NCBI RefSeq assembly: GCF_019145495.1
Contig: NZ_JAHSTU010000009.1
Location: 248,001 to 312,000, forward strand
Reading direction: 5' to 3'
Source of the DNA: Pseudomonas azerbaijanoccidentalis
GTDB taxonomy: Bacteria > Pseudomonadota > Gammaproteobacteria > Pseudomonadales > Pseudomonadaceae
Length of the DNA stretch: 64,000 nt
In this document: positions 8,954 to 16,475 of the stretch, piece by piece
Position numbering within the stretch: the first letter of the stretch is position 1
How the letters are laid out: every line of letters starts with the position of its first letter
The notes under the pieces: model-generated
What the model was told of the DNA's origin: nothing
Database searches by the model: none
The model's input: only the letters and a program-made list of their open reading frames with translations
Program-made: the position numbers and the translations under genes

Positions 8954-8970
8954 CTGGCACGGTGACTGCA
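8954..8970 (+). promoter_or_regulatory. Sigma-54 type -24/-12 promoter candidate
   Basis: CTGGCACGGTGACTGCA has GG at 8956-8957 and GC at 8968-8969, exactly ten bases apart. It matches the consensus YTGGCACGRNNNTTGCW with one mismatch. The predicted start of transcription is about 8981, 40 bases before the gene at 9023. Two similar blocks further upstream, GTTGAGCATAACGG near 8861-8874 and CTGAACCATAACGA near 8922-8935, could be activator sites. Confidence 0.55.
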
Positions 8971-9022
8971 ATTGCTCCTTTGAGAGTTGTAACACCATTT
9001 TTCTGCCTGGAGCGATACAACA

Positions 9023-9955
9023 ATGAATAGATCCTCTGATGGTTTCTATCCTGCCGTAGAAGAATCAACGACGCTCTCCGGCGTGTCGTGGGGGGCGATT
9101 TTCGCCGGGGCCGCGGCGGCTGCAGCGTTGTCGCTGATCCTGGTGCTGCTGGGGTTCGGCTTGGGCTTCTCGGCGGTTTCGCCTTGGGCGAATGAAGGCG
9201 TGAGCGCCAAGAGCCTGGGCATTTCCACCATCGTCTGGTTGGCGTTCACGCAAATCGTGGCGTCCGGGCTCGGTGGCTACATCGCCGGCAGACTGCGGGT
9301 GAAGTGGGCCTATATGCATGGTGATGAAGTGTATTTCCGCGACACCGCCCATGGTTTTCTGGCGTGGTGCGTGGCAACACTGGTGACAGCCACGCTGGTG
9401 GCCGGTTCGGTCAGCAGCCTGGTGGGCGGCGGGGTGCAGGCCGGTGCAAACATGGTCGGTGGTGCTGCCACTGCGGCCACGCAAGCGGCGGGGGCTGCGG
9501 CGGGCAATGCTGACAGCGATCAATACGGCTATTTCATTGATAGCCTGTTCCGCGATGATCGGCCGGCCGCTGTCAGCGATGACGCCGCCCGGGGTACGGT
9601 CACCCGGATCTTCGCACGCTCCCTGAGCAACGACGGGCAACTGGCTGCCGAAGATCGGGCCTACCTGGCACAACTGGTCGCGCAGCGTACCAACCTGACG
9701 CAAGCGGACGCGGAGCGTCGTGTCGATGAAGTCTATGCCCGCACGCAAAAAGCCGTGGCCGACGCCAAACTCGCTGCGCAACAAGCGGCCGACACTGCCG
9801 CCAAAGTAGCGGCCTGGACCACCCTCTGGATGTTTGTTGCGCTGCTGGCCGGTGCATTTTTCGCCAGCCTCGCCGCGACCTTCGGTGGCCGTCGCCGGGA
9901 TGCCGTGGTGTACCTGGAAACCGACACCTACGTGAACACCCCAACCATTCGTTAA
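9023..9955 (+). CDS. Conserved inner-membrane protein of unknown function
   Basis: A 310-residue protein with a good GGAG site nine bases before the ATG. Hydrophobic segments are at about residues 20-50 (WGAIFAGAAAAAALSL onwards), 70-90, 112-140 and 270-292. The middle region (about 150-265) is soluble, rich in Ala and Gln, and likely helical or coiled-coil. Proteins of this shape are often annotated PhnA-like in databases without a known function. A 24-residue membrane peptide follows after 15 bases and a strong terminator follows that, so the two form a closed operon. The sigma-54-like promoter at 8954 suggests induction by an environmental signal. Confidence 0.8.
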   Translation: MNRSSDGFYPAVEESTTLSGVSWGAIFAGAAAAAALSLILVLLGFGLGFSAVSPWANEGVSAKSLGISTIVWLAFTQIVASGLGGYIAGRLRVKWAYMHGDEVYFRDTAHGFLAWCVATLVTATLVAGSVSSLVGGGVQAGANMVGGAATAATQAAGAAAGNADSDQYGYFIDSLFRDDRPAAVSDDAARGTVTRIFARSLSNDGQLAAEDRAYLAQLVAQRTNLTQADAERRVDEVYARTQKAVADAKLAAQQAADTAAKVAAWTTLWMFVALLAGAFFASLAATFGGRRRDAVVYLETDTYVNTPTIR

Positions 9956-9970
9956 ACCAGGAGAATCATC

Positions 9971-10045
9971 ATGCGTTCATTACTGTTGTTCTTTCTCGGT
10001 GTACCGATCCCGATCATCATCCTGATCGCTCTGTTCATGCATTGA
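9971..10045 (+). CDS. Small single-span membrane peptide, 24 residues
   Basis: AGGAG lies seven bases upstream of ATG 9971. The product begins MRSLLLFFLGVPIP, continues with a hydrophobic run of Ile and Leu, and ends MH. It is one membrane helix with an N-terminal Arg. It follows the membrane protein gene at 15 bases and is closed by the terminator at 10067. Close spacing, ribosome site and terminator support a real gene although it is very short. It may act as an accessory subunit of the larger protein. Confidence 0.65.
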   Translation: MRSLLLFFLGVPIPIIILIALFMH

Positions 10046-10066
10046 TCGACTGAGGCTCGTGCCTCT

Positions 10067-10103
10067 GCCGCTTCTGCCTTTGGTGGAAGCGGCGATTTTG
10101 TTT
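10067..10103 (+). terminator. Rho-independent terminator
   Basis: GCCGCTTC (10067-10074) pairs with GAAGCGGC (10086-10093) and is followed by GATTTTGTTT. It closes the 9023-10045 operon. Confidence 0.8.
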
Positions 10104-10416
10104 ATGCAGGGCCGGTATAGGGGATGTGCAAACACAGCCGTTTATCTTCTATATACCTGTGCTGGATTGAATTTCTTGCTATAAACGCACTCCGATATCC
10201 ACCTCAATGCCTGCCACAGAGCATTTTCGAGGCTTTGTCGGACAAATTCGCTGTCTTTTCAGTTGCTGAGGCCTCAAGTCGGCCTTAGACTGCCGCCCCT
10301 CGTAAATTGAGTGCCGGGTGGCGCTTGGTATAAACGGCGCCTTTCCGATGACCTTCACAGGTTGGCCGGAACGCTCCCTAATTCGCCTTAATGCACGTTT
10401 TTTTATAGAGATATCA
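10104..10416. other. Gene-free stretch upstream of the DksA2-type gene
   Basis: No convincing gene is seen here. Short open frames on both strands lack ribosome sites and family features. A Zur-type box like that reported upstream of dksA2 in P. aeruginosa is not obvious. GGCGC...GGCGCC around 10320-10343 is an imperfect inverted repeat of unknown meaning. Confidence 0.5.
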
Positions 10417-10821
10417 ATGACAAAGGACAAGTTGCTGGCCATGCCGGCGGATGACTACATGAATGCCGAGCAACATGCTTTTTTCTCCGAGCTGTTGCAG
10501 AACATGAAAGTCGAAACCCATGAGCGCATCGAACAGAACCGCATCGCCATCGAGAGCCTGGACACCCCGGCCGATCCGGCTGACGCGGCTTCCGTTGAAG
10601 AAGAGCGCACCTGGCTGGTGAACGCGATCGATCGCGACCAGCGCATGCTGCCTCAGTTGGAACAAGCCCTTGAGCGCATCAAGGAAGACAGCTTTGGCTG
10701 GTGCGACGACAGCGGCGAGGCCATCGGCCTCAAGCGCCTGCTGATCAGCCCGACCACCAAATACTGCATCGAAGCTCAAGAACGTCACGAGCAAATCGAC
10801 AAGCACCAGCGTCAGGCCTGA
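10417..10821 (+). CDS. dksA2: DksA2-type TraR/DksA family transcription factor
   Basis: A 134-residue DksA-family protein, which binds the RNA polymerase secondary channel and works with ppGpp. The start at 10417 gives MTKDKLLAMPADDYMNAEQ; an in-frame ATG 99 bases earlier has no family match. The coiled-coil tip DPADAASVEEE and the C-terminal CIEAQERHE helix are present. The zinc finger of classical DksA (CxxC...CxxC) is reduced here to CDDS and CIEA, so only two of four ligands remain. That is the hallmark of the zinc-independent paralogue DksA2, which replaces DksA under zinc starvation in P. aeruginosa. The gene stands alone and is followed by a REPIN. Confidence 0.82.
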   Translation: MTKDKLLAMPADDYMNAEQHAFFSELLQNMKVETHERIEQNRIAIESLDTPADPADAASVEEERTWLVNAIDRDQRMLPQLEQALERIKEDSFGWCDDSGEAIGLKRLLISPTTKYCIEAQERHEQIDKHQRQA

Positions 10822-10858
10822 TTCTGCGGGGTAGCCCATTCGATATGGGTTGCCTTTG

Positions 10859-10932
10859 AAAAGATCGCAGCCTTCGGCAGCTCCTATAGGGTTCGCGTGA
10901 ATCCGTAGGCGCTGCCGCAGGCTGCGATCTTT
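10859..10932. repeat. REPIN, family b
   Basis: AAAAGATCGCAGCCTTCGGC pairs with a diverged right arm, GTAGGCGCTGCCGCAGGCTG running into GCGATCTTT. It follows the dksA2-type gene. Confidence 0.85.
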
Positions 10933-11068
10933 GCTTTTTGACGTCTGCACAAAACCCCGAACTTCTATTGATCTACTGCAATGCCCGCGACTAAAGGCTC
11001 ATAGATAATGGCTTTATAGTGGCGTTTAATGCGAAGACAACAATTAGAAGATGCGTGGGGTGACAACG

Positions 11069-12673
11069 ATGGCGAGGGACGAGTCTCTGGTTGCGGCAGT
11101 GCCTGCACCGGTGTTTTTACCGAAGAACCGCTGGTTCGCACCGACGCTGCAAAGCATCGCCCTGGTGCTGTTGCTGTGTGGCATGACGCTGGGGGGCTGG
11201 TCGCTTTACCTCGGTCTGCCCGTGGCCGTGCTGATTATCTGGTTGCCCCGCCTGCGTTCGCGGGCCATCTCCGAAGTCGCACCTCTCGATACGTCAAGCG
11301 CCATTTCCACGCTGACCCGCGATCTTTCCTACACCACCAGTCACAATGCACTGTCAGCCGCTGGCGTTGCCTTCTCGGTCAAGCAATTGGCCGACAAGCT
11401 GCAATCGCAACTCGGCGCTGCCGCGCAAATCGTCAGTAACGCTGAAGTCATGATCGCTACCGAACATGCCACGTCGATCCTCAGTCGCGAGGCGCTGACT
11501 GCTGCCAGTGAGGCCCATCAGAGCGGGGCTGCGGGGCGGACGGAACTGATCGAGTCGATTGCGCGCATGCATCAGCTCAGCCAGCGTGCCAACAGCAGTC
11601 GTGAGTTGATCGAAGCCTTGAGCCTGCGCAGTGACGATATCCAGCGTGTCACCCTGGTGATTCAGTCCATCGCCAGTCAGACCAACCTGTTGGCGTTGAA
11701 CGCAGCGATCGAAGCCGCACGCGCCGGTGAGCACGGTCGTGGTTTTGCGGTGGTCGCCGACGAAGTTCGCGGGCTCGCGGCACGTACGGCCACGGCGACG
11801 GGAGAAGTCGGGGAAATGGTAGCCGATATCCAGCAGCGCACGGCACAGGTGGTGGAGCAGATTCGCCAGCTGTCCAGCGACCTGGATACCGGGGTCCAAC
11901 AGGTTGAACACACCGGGCAGCACCTGGAAAACATCGCCCGGCTGGCTGCCAGCGTCGAAAGTCAGGTTGGCGAAATCGCCCGTGGCGCCGACACCAATCG
12001 CGAGCAACTCGATAGCCTGTTCCATGCCATTGAACAAATGCGTAGCGACCTGGCCATCAGCGACCAGCAAACCCGGCGTCTGGCCGACGCGGCGGTGCAG
12101 ATGGAAGGCCAGGCCGAAACCATCAGCGAGCGCTTGGCTGAAGTCGGTCTGGATGACTATCACCAACGCATCTATGACCTGGCCCGGGAAGGCGCCAGCC
12201 AGATTACCGCGCGATTCGAAGCAGACATTGATGCCGGTCGGATCAGCCTCGATGACCTGTTCGACCGTCAGTATCAGGCAATTCCCAACACCAGCCCGGC
12301 AAAGTTCCACACTCGTTTCGACCGTTATACCGATCAGGTCTTGCCGCCAATTCAGGAGCCGTTGCTGCCTCGTCACGAGGGGTTGGTGTTCGCCATCGCC
12401 TGCACTCAGCAAGGCTACGTGCCGACCCATAACAGCGTTTTCAGCCAGCCACTGACCGGTGATGCACAGGTCGATACCGTGCAAAACCGTACCAAGCGCA
12501 AGTTCGCCGATCGCACCGGGATCCGCTGTGGCAACCATCAACAACCGGTGCTGCTGCAGACCTACACCCGTGATACGGGTGAGCTGATGCACGACCTGTC
12601 GGTGCCGATCATGCTCAAAGGCCGGCATTGGGGTGGTTTGCGCTTGGGCTATAAGCCAGAAAAACCGCGCTAG
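11069..12673 (+). CDS. Methyl-accepting chemotaxis protein with N-terminal signalling domain
   Basis: A chemoreceptor of 534 residues from the preferred start at 11069, which has GGGG eight bases upstream; ATG 11051 would add six residues. Two close hydrophobic segments (about residues 27-65) form a short membrane hairpin with no room for a periplasmic sensor. The conserved hairpin tip SQTNLLALNAAIEAARAGE and GRGFAVVADEVRGLA lie around residues 207-240, inside a long coiled coil. About 150 residues follow the signalling domain. That C-terminal part (from DDYHQRIYDLAREG) contains HTRFDRYTDQVLP and ends with PIMLKGRHWGGLRLGYK, which looks like a Cache/PAS-type ligand domain. The sensor is thus probably cytoplasmic and C-terminal. 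The ligand is unknown. Confidence 0.9.
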   Translation: MARDESLVAAVPAPVFLPKNRWFAPTLQSIALVLLLCGMTLGGWSLYLGLPVAVLIIWLPRLRSRAISEVAPLDTSSAISTLTRDLSYTTSHNALSAAGVAFSVKQLADKLQSQLGAAAQIVSNAEVMIATEHATSILSREALTAASEAHQSGAAGRTELIESIARMHQLSQRANSSRELIEALSLRSDDIQRVTLVIQSIASQTNLLALNAAIEAARAGEHGRGFAVVADEVRGLAARTATATGEVGEMVADIQQRTAQVVEQIRQLSSDLDTGVQQVEHTGQHLENIARLAASVESQVGEIARGADTNREQLDSLFHAIEQMRSDLAISDQQTRRLADAAVQMEGQAETISERLAEVGLDDYHQRIYDLAREGASQITARFEADIDAGRISLDDLFDRQYQAIPNTSPAKFHTRFDRYTDQVLPPIQEPLLPRHEGLVFAIACTQQGYVPTHNSVFSQPLTGDAQVDTVQNRTKRKFADRTGIRCGNHQQPVLLQTYTRDTGELMHDLSVPIMLKGRHWGGLRLGYKPEKPR

Positions 12674-12702
12674 TCCATCCAGTTTGGCGAACGATTGTTA
12701 CT

Positions 12703-12739
12703 AACCCTGCAATTAATCTGTGCAGGGTTTTTGCTTTTT
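12703..12739 (+). terminator. Rho-independent terminator after the chemoreceptor gene
   Basis: AACCCTGCA (12703-12711) pairs with TGCAGGGTT (12721-12729), followed by TTTGCTTTTT. Confidence 0.85.
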
Positions 12740-12749
12740 CCTCGCGGCG

Positions 12750-12779
12750 AACCTAATTAACATATCTATTAATTAGGTT
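12750..12779. promoter_or_regulatory. Perfect AT-rich inverted repeat upstream of a small gene
   Basis: AACCTAATTAA (12750-12760) and TTAATTAGGTT (12769-12779) are perfect 11-base arms around eight bases. There is no T-run after it, so an operator is more likely than a terminator. The gene at 12804 starts 24 bases downstream. Confidence 0.5.
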
Positions 12780-12803
12780 GCTAACGAAATGCGAGAGGTC
12801 AGC

Positions 12804-13007
12804 ATGCAAAGCAAAGTTGATGTCGCGGTGATGATCGGCAGCGGCGTACCCGCCAGTTTGCGAGCGTTGGGGCAAAGTGTGTGCTGGGTGGTGCTGCTCA
12901 ACGGTGAGCGCCGGGGGACGGCATTTTCCAGTCGCACCGAGGCAGAGGAGTGCAGGGCTGCCTGGTTGGCGCAATTGAACGCCAACACCTCAGACAGCCT
13001 GCATTGA
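12804..13007 (+). CDS. Small hypothetical protein, 67 residues
   Basis: GAGAGG stands five bases before ATG 12804, which I prefer to the ATG at 12789 because the ribosome site would otherwise be inside the gene. The product MQSKVDVAVMIGSG is followed by a short hydrophobic strand (VCWVVLLNGE) and a helical end rich in Ala and Glu. No family is recognised. The perfect inverted repeat just upstream suggests specific regulation. Confidence 0.6.
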   Translation: MQSKVDVAVMIGSGVPASLRALGQSVCWVVLLNGERRGTAFSSRTEAEECRAAWLAQLNANTSDSLH

Positions 13008-13015
13008 GACTGAAG

Positions 13016-13255
13016 CTAGTGAACCTGATGCATCCGCAGGTTGAGGTCGTCGACCACCCGCGCCCAGTCGGCATCTTCGCGCAGTTGTTCTTTCAGGAAC
13101 CCTGCCTGCTGCGGCGTCCAGAACTCGGCATCGATGAGCTTCTTGTCATCGGGCAGCGGCGAATGGCTGGCAATGAAATCGTCGATAGCTTTCTGGGTGG
13201 AGTCCAGGCCGAGCTGGTCGAACAAACCTTTCAAGTCGTGGGTCGGTGATTCCAT
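13016..13255 (-). CDS. DUF2789 family protein
   Basis: A 79-residue protein with the DUF2789 pattern: an N-terminal PTHDLKGLFDQLGL, a central FIASHSPLPDD, then AEFWTPQQAGFLKEQL and a final ADWARVVDDL helix. AAGGAG six bases upstream points to ATG 13255 rather than 13261. Function is unknown in the family. It converges on the small gene at 12804 and is probably monocistronic. Confidence 0.88.
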   Translation of the reverse strand: MESPTHDLKGLFDQLGLDSTQKAIDDFIASHSPLPDDKKLIDAEFWTPQQAGFLKEQLREDADWARVVDDLNLRMHQVH

Positions 13256-13391
13256 CTTCATCTCCTTGCAGATAATCGGTCGCGTACGAGGGCTGAGCGA
13301 CGGCTCCCTACTTCTGAGCGAGCCGTGTATCAGGAAGTTCGAAAGCGATGTTCAAACGCAGCAATGAGCATAGACGCCACACACCGGGGTA

Positions 13392-13622
13392 TCAGGCTTT
13401 CAATGCACCGGCGTCGACGGCAGCCTTCAGTTCCCGGGCGGATTCCTGGGCCGCGATGGCGGCGACTTCAGAGTTCTTGAACCAGCGATCTTTTTCAACC
13501 TGGTGATAGGTCACGGCTTTTTGCGGTGGCTTGGCGCGCATGACAATCACTGCCTGGAACTCGCCTTCGATTTCTCTGGCTTCGCCCCGGATAAAAAACT
13601 CGCCGATATCAAATTCCGTCAC
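13392..13622 (-). CDS. Small conserved hypothetical protein
   Basis: A 76-residue acidic protein from a GTG start at 13622 with GGGAAGG seven bases upstream. It reads MTEFDIGEFFIRGEAREIEG, then VIVMRAKPPQK, and ends in an Ala-rich helix. Composition and codon use are normal for the genome. No domain is recognised. Confidence 0.65.
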   Translation of the reverse strand: MTEFDIGEFFIRGEAREIEGEFQAVIVMRAKPPQKAVTYHQVEKDRWFKNSEVAAIAAQESARELKAAVDAGALKA

Positions 13623-13652
13623 GTCGCAGCCTTCCCTTGGAAATATATTGTT

Positions 13653-13730
13653 GTGTTCAACGTCGTCCTCTTTGGCGGGACGCGTTTGATTGGTCGGGCA
13701 GTATGGCAGCAGTTGCAGGCCGGCGGCTGA
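13653..13730 (+). pseudogene. Possible N-terminal remnant of an NAD-dependent epimerase/dehydratase
   Basis: GTG 13653 opens VFNVVLFGGTRLIGRAVWQQ, which is followed by LQAGG and a stop. The GGTRLIGRAV segment has the shape of the extended-SDR nucleotide-binding turn (GxTGxxG), and the context resembles the first 25 residues of such enzymes. Nothing further downstream continues it in any frame. A chance match is possible in so short a piece. Confidence 0.25.
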
Positions 13731-13782
13731 GTAAAGTCGCCGGCACGACGAAACGTTTTAACGCTCAGATGCAGCCAATGGC

Positions 13783-14031
13783 TCAAATGCGCGACTCAAG
13801 TGAGCGGGCAAGGGCGCAGGCGTCGTTGTGATTTCCACGGAAACCTCTTACATGTCCCGTGGAAACTTCCTTGATATGGAAAAACGCATTCCCGGCCAGG
13901 ATCACCTGAAACCTTGGCGGCTGCAGGTCCGGCAGGTGCATCTCCGGGTGTTGCAATGGCACGGGAAACAGAGGCGAAGGGTTGCCGGAGCAGGGCGCTT
14001 GAGGATGGGCGAAGTGTGTCATCGTGCACAT
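13783..14031 (-). CDS. Small hypothetical protein, 82 residues
   Basis: ATG 14031 has AAGGA six bases upstream, which fixes the start inside a longer open frame. The N-terminal half is rich in Pro, His and Ser and looks disordered. The C-terminal half, FQVILAGNAFFHIKEVSTG followed by GFRGNHNDACALARSLE, looks like a small folded strand-helix unit and is the part likely to be conserved. No family assigned. Confidence 0.55.
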   Translation of the reverse strand: MCTMTHFAHPQAPCSGNPSPLFPVPLQHPEMHLPDLQPPRFQVILAGNAFFHIKEVSTGHVRGFRGNHNDACALARSLESRI

Positions 14032-14442
14032 ATGAAGTCCTTTTCGTTGTTTTGCCGACGTATGTACGTCGTTATGGGTAGTCTCGGTGAGCATCGCTGC
14101 TCTAGAATCACCGTCACTGGTGGGTGATTGATGTTTATCTAAAGCAATTTTTGGCTGGCGATATGTCAGAAAAGTGCTTTTTTTTGAGAGTTTTTTCCCT
14201 GAAGTTGATAGTCCGTATTTCTCTGGCCGTAAGAAAGGCGTTTTCCTTCAACCTTTGACGAATGCCAGGCAAGGCGACACGAGCGACATTCCAGTAGTCT
14301 GCTCAAGTTTCGTGATGGATGAGACCTCTGCTCATTCAGACTTTCAACCCGGGTCTTTTGGTTTCATTTTCGGCATTGCCGCTTTTTTCGGCTGTGCGCT
14401 TCTTTCGCGTGCAGCATCATTTTTAGATGTGGGGATGTTTCC
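14032..14442. other. AT-richer gene-free stretch
   Basis: Base composition is lower in GC than on either side, with several T-runs around 14178-14230. One plus-strand open frame of 92 codons (14174-14452) has no ribosome site or recognisable pattern and I do not call it. The region probably holds the promoters of the genes at 14031 and 14443. Confidence 0.45.
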
Positions 14443-14913
14443 TTGGCAGTAAGTAATCTCGATATGCATGCTTTGTTCGTTCTGGGTGATTTGCGCGCAA
14501 AGCTGGTCAAGTTGTTTCAATCTCGTTTCGTCTACATCACCGAGCAGAGTGCTGAAGGCATTTACGTTGCCGAGATCGACACCGAATCGGCACTGGTGGT
14601 GGATGACAAACCGGGGCTCAAACTCAAGGTTGGCGACCACTTCAGCGCTTCGGTATTGCCCAGCCGTGAAGGCGGCAAACTGGAAATCAAATTCCGCGAA
14701 ATCAAACTGACGGTCTATGGCCTGGGCGACTATGCCTTTGTCACCACGGCCGATGGCCAGGCCATCTTGTTCAAGGAAGGTCATAGCGTGGTAACGGTGT
14801 TTGCCGCCCACCAGCAATTGCAGGAAGGCCTGACCAAAACCCTGAAAGCGGTCACCGCCAAGGCAGCCAAATGGCGCAAAGGCGAGCTGGTGACGTTCAA
14901 GGCCAGCGAGTAA
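14443..14913 (+). CDS. Conserved hypothetical protein, about 156 residues
   Basis: The start is either TTG 14443, with GGGGA seven bases upstream, or ATG 14464 without a clear site. The first part, FVLGDLRAKLVKLFQSRFVY, is helical. It is followed by a beta-rich part (IYVAEIDTESALVVDD, LEIKFREIKLTVYGLGDYAF) and a basic Lys/Ala-rich end. No family recognised. The next gene begins on the last base of its stop codon, so the two are translationally coupled. Confidence 0.65.
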   Translation: MAVSNLDMHALFVLGDLRAKLVKLFQSRFVYITEQSAEGIYVAEIDTESALVVDDKPGLKLKVGDHFSASVLPSREGGKLEIKFREIKLTVYGLGDYAFVTTADGQAILFKEGHSVVTVFAAHQQLQEGLTKTLKAVTAKAAKWRKGELVTFKASE

Positions 14914-15116
14914 TGACCCAGACCCGCGCCGACTTCCACGAACAGAATCACGCTGGCGCGCAAGCCGAAGCCTTGCGATTGTTCGAGCAAAAAACTGTTC
15001 TGCAGGGGGGCTGGCTGAATTGGGTGGCATCACAGCTCTACGCGTTGCGTCCGGCGGAGTACGCCAGCATGGTCAGAAGAGAGCTGGCACGCTTGCAGGA
15101 AATTTCTGAAAACTGA
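14913..15116 (+). CDS. Small hypothetical protein coupled to the preceding gene
   Basis: A 67-residue helical protein starting at the ATG inside TAATG, one base overlapping the upstream stop. It contains AEALRLFEQKTVLQGGWLNW and ends RRELARLQEISEN. No domain is recognised. The overlap suggests it works with the product of 14443-14913. Confidence 0.65.
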   Translation: MTQTRADFHEQNHAGAQAEALRLFEQKTVLQGGWLNWVASQLYALRPAEYASMVRRELARLQEISEN

Positions 15117-15234
15117 TCCACGCCCCTCGAAAGCAGGAACCTCTACTACAGTCAGTTGACTGATTATTCAGAGGCTTTGCGGTCTTCTGCCAGGCCATCC
15201 TGCGATTGCTGTGAACAGCACGAGGTGCAAAAGC

Positions 15235-16251
15235 ATGAAAGGTTTTCGACAGCTGCTGGCTGCGGTATTGGCTACTTGCGCATTGTCGGCGTCACCGGTT
15301 CCGGTACTGGCGGCCCAGACACCCATTCATTTTGCCGACCTCAATTGGGAGAGCGGCAGCCTGATCACCGATATCCTGCGGATCATCGTCGAGAAGGGCT
15401 ATGGGCTGCCGACCGATACCTTGCCGGGTACGACCATCACCCTGGAAACCGCCCTGGCCAACAACGACATCCAGGTGATCGGCGAAGAGTGGGCCGGGCG
15501 CAGTCCGGTGTGGGTCAAGGCCGAGGCCGAGGGCAAGGTCGTCAGTCTCGGCGACACGGTCAAGGGCGCCACCGAAGGCTGGTGGGTACCGGAATACGTG
15601 ATCAAGGGCGACCCGGCCAAAGGCATCAAGCCGATGGCGCCGGACTTGCGCAATGTCAGCGATCTGCCCAAGTACAAGGATGTGTTCAAGGACCCGGAAG
15701 CCCCGAGCAAGGGACGCTTCCTCAACAGCCCCATTGGCTGGACCTCGGAAGTGGTCAACAAGCAAAAGCTCAAGGCCTATGGGCTGGACGACAGCTACGT
15801 GAACTTCCGCAGCGGTTCAGGGGCGGCGCTGGACGCGGAAATCAGTTCGTCGATTCGACGCGGTAAACCGGTGCTGTTCTATTACTGGTCGCCCACGCCG
15901 CTGCTCGGTCGCTTCAAACTGATCCAGCTGGAAGAGCCGCCATTCGACGCCGAAGCCTGGAAAACCCTGACCGATGCCGACAACCCCAATCCACAACCCA
16001 CCCGCTCATTGCCTTCGAAGCTGTCGATCGGCGTGTCCACGCCATTCCAGAAGCAATACCCGCAGATCGCCGAATTCTTCGCCAAGGTCGATTTCCCGAT
16101 CGATCCTTTGAACAAGGCCCTGGCCGAAATGAGCGAGAAGCACACCGCGCCGCGTCAGGCAGCCGAAGACTTCATGAAGAAACATCCGGACGTGTGGAAG
16201 GCCTGGGTGCCCAAGGATGTGGCGGACAAGGTGTCTGCCGAGTTGAAGTGA
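15235..16251 (+). CDS. Substrate-binding protein of a glycine betaine/choline-type ABC transporter
   Basis: A 338-residue periplasmic protein from ATG 15235, behind GAGGTG. It has a signal peptide of about 24 residues with cleavage near PVLA-AQTP. The mature part begins with HFADLNWESGSLITDILRII, the first lobe of the OpuAC/ProX-type fold. Aromatic residues that typically cage quaternary amines are present, for example in EGWWVPEYVIKG and LFYYWSPTPLLG. No permease or ATPase gene adjoins it, so it is an orphan receptor that must share a transporter encoded elsewhere. Choline, betaine or carnitine are the likely ligands. Confidence 0.87.
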   Translation: MKGFRQLLAAVLATCALSASPVPVLAAQTPIHFADLNWESGSLITDILRIIVEKGYGLPTDTLPGTTITLETALANNDIQVIGEEWAGRSPVWVKAEAEGKVVSLGDTVKGATEGWWVPEYVIKGDPAKGIKPMAPDLRNVSDLPKYKDVFKDPEAPSKGRFLNSPIGWTSEVVNKQKLKAYGLDDSYVNFRSGSGAALDAEISSSIRRGKPVLFYYWSPTPLLGRFKLIQLEEPPFDAEAWKTLTDADNPNPQPTRSLPSKLSIGVSTPFQKQYPQIAEFFAKVDFPIDPLNKALAEMSEKHTAPRQAAEDFMKKHPDVWKAWVPKDVADKVSAELK

Positions 16252-16269
16252 TGCGGCGAGTCTGACACC

Positions 16270-16366
16270 GCTATCGCGAGCAGGCTCGCTCCCACAATGG
16301 TTCACGGTCGTTCGCAAAATCTGTGATCACTGAAGAACCCCTGTGGGAGCGAGCCTGCTCGCGATG
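16270..16366. repeat. REPIN, family a
   Basis: GCTATCGCGAGCAGGCTCGC followed by TCCCACA is inverted at the right as TGTGGGAGCGAGCCTGCTCG. It lies just after the binding-protein gene. Confidence 0.88.
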
Positions 16367-16475
16367 CTTTTTTCTGCGTCACCCCACGTTTGTCAGGTTG
16401 TGCACTAACGGTCGTGCACATCAAAAAATGCCGACTAGGATGATTTGACCAAATCCCTTTCAAGGATCCTCAACC

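Noticed and set aside
10980..11020. A FliA (sigma-28) promoter before the chemoreceptor gene
   Set aside because: TAAA with 15-base spacing is followed by GCTTTATA, too far from the GCCGATAA consensus.
14344..14469. Minus-strand 41-codon frame starting MHIEITYCQGNIPTS and ending KMKPKDPG
   Set aside because: It overlaps the start of the 14443 gene, has no ribosome site and begins at a palindromic ATGCAT; composition is typical of a shadow frame.
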